Source: Mycobacterium genavense ATCC 51234 (GTDB lineage: Bacteria; Actinomycetota; Actinomycetes; Mycobacteriales; Mycobacteriaceae). Taken from it: a stretch of DNA of 64,000 nucleotides. A program made the position numbers and the translations under genes. The notes under the pieces are model-generated. The model made no database searches. It saw only the letters and a list, made by a program, of their open reading frames with translations, and was not told the origin of the DNA. How positions within the stretch are numbered: the first letter of the stretch is position 1; each line of letters opens with the position of its first letter. This document shows, one piece after another, positions 63,981 through 64,000 of the stretch. The stretch covers positions 1 through 64,000 of the forward strand of contig NZ_JAGZ01000006.1 of the NCBI RefSeq assembly GCF_000526915.1, in the 5' to 3' direction.

Positions 63981-64000
63981 ATGGTCATGCACATCATCTG
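63981..64000 (+). CDS. Start of a gene running off the window
   Basis: An ATG with AAGGAG 6 nt upstream opens MVMHII and continues beyond the window. Too little is present to identify it. Confidence 0.5.

Overview
The window is a chromosomal segment of a slow-growing Mycobacterium. GC is high, GTG starts are frequent, and the gene order follows the M. tuberculosis segment from about Rv1793 to Rv1861. The evidence is a complete ESX-5 locus half (ESX-5 is confined to slow growers), several PPE genes, mycosin, SecA2, GarA, GlcB, Apa and the urease operon in the expected order. Gene names rest on recognised protein families and recalled synteny, not on a database search. Exact species is not claimed; a M. 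avium complex or M. kansasii-like organism would fit.

Layout. 1-8.0 kb: the 3' half of ESX-5 (esxN-like, espG5, eccD5, mycP5, eccE5, eccA5). 8.0-16.2 kb: a putative Mg2+-responsive locus. A promoter and M-box riboswitch are followed by a decayed 25-codon PE remnant, two PPE genes and a DUF732 gene, then a 980-bp partly AT-rich gap, then two more PPE genes, a second DUF732 gene and mgtC. 16.2-24.4 kb: an NDH-2-like flavoprotein, sterol desaturase, secreted trypsin-like protease, DUF385 oxidoreductase, TetR regulator, a frameshifted VOC protein, a flavoprotein dehydrogenase and a BacA-type ABC transporter. 24.5-34.6 kb: ilvG, secA2, then the actinobacterial cluster pgsA2 - DUF881 - sbp - DUF881 - gcvH - garA - MerR - bifunctional nuclease - MerR. 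34.6-37.7 kb: a tandem glycine riboswitch and gcvB. 37.8-40.5 kb: an accessory island with a 13E12/DUF222-HNH protein, an XRE regulator and a decayed MarR gene, where M. tuberculosis has other genes. 40.5-52 kb, mostly on the minus strand: a VWA protein, glcB, two CNNM/CBS proteins, guaB1, a doubly frameshifted gnd, an M56 peptidase and blaI. 52.1-52.25 kb: a small RNA gene with an IdeR box and strong terminator, matching MrsI by position and architecture. 52.3-57.0 kb: a thioesterase and ureABCFGD. 57-64 kb: ndh, an SDR, modABC, apa, a small membrane protein and the start of one more gene.

How the parts work together. ESX-5 exports PE/PPE proteins, and four PPE genes lie directly downstream of it behind an Mg2+ riboswitch together with the Mg2+-stress protein MgtC. 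The local PE partner has collapsed to a short peptide whose YxxxE export motif is now CxxxE. Three loci (VOC, gnd, MarR) carry frameshifts at short G/C runs. At gnd and MarR the two shifts compensate each other, so sequencing error and true pseudogenization both need to be considered.
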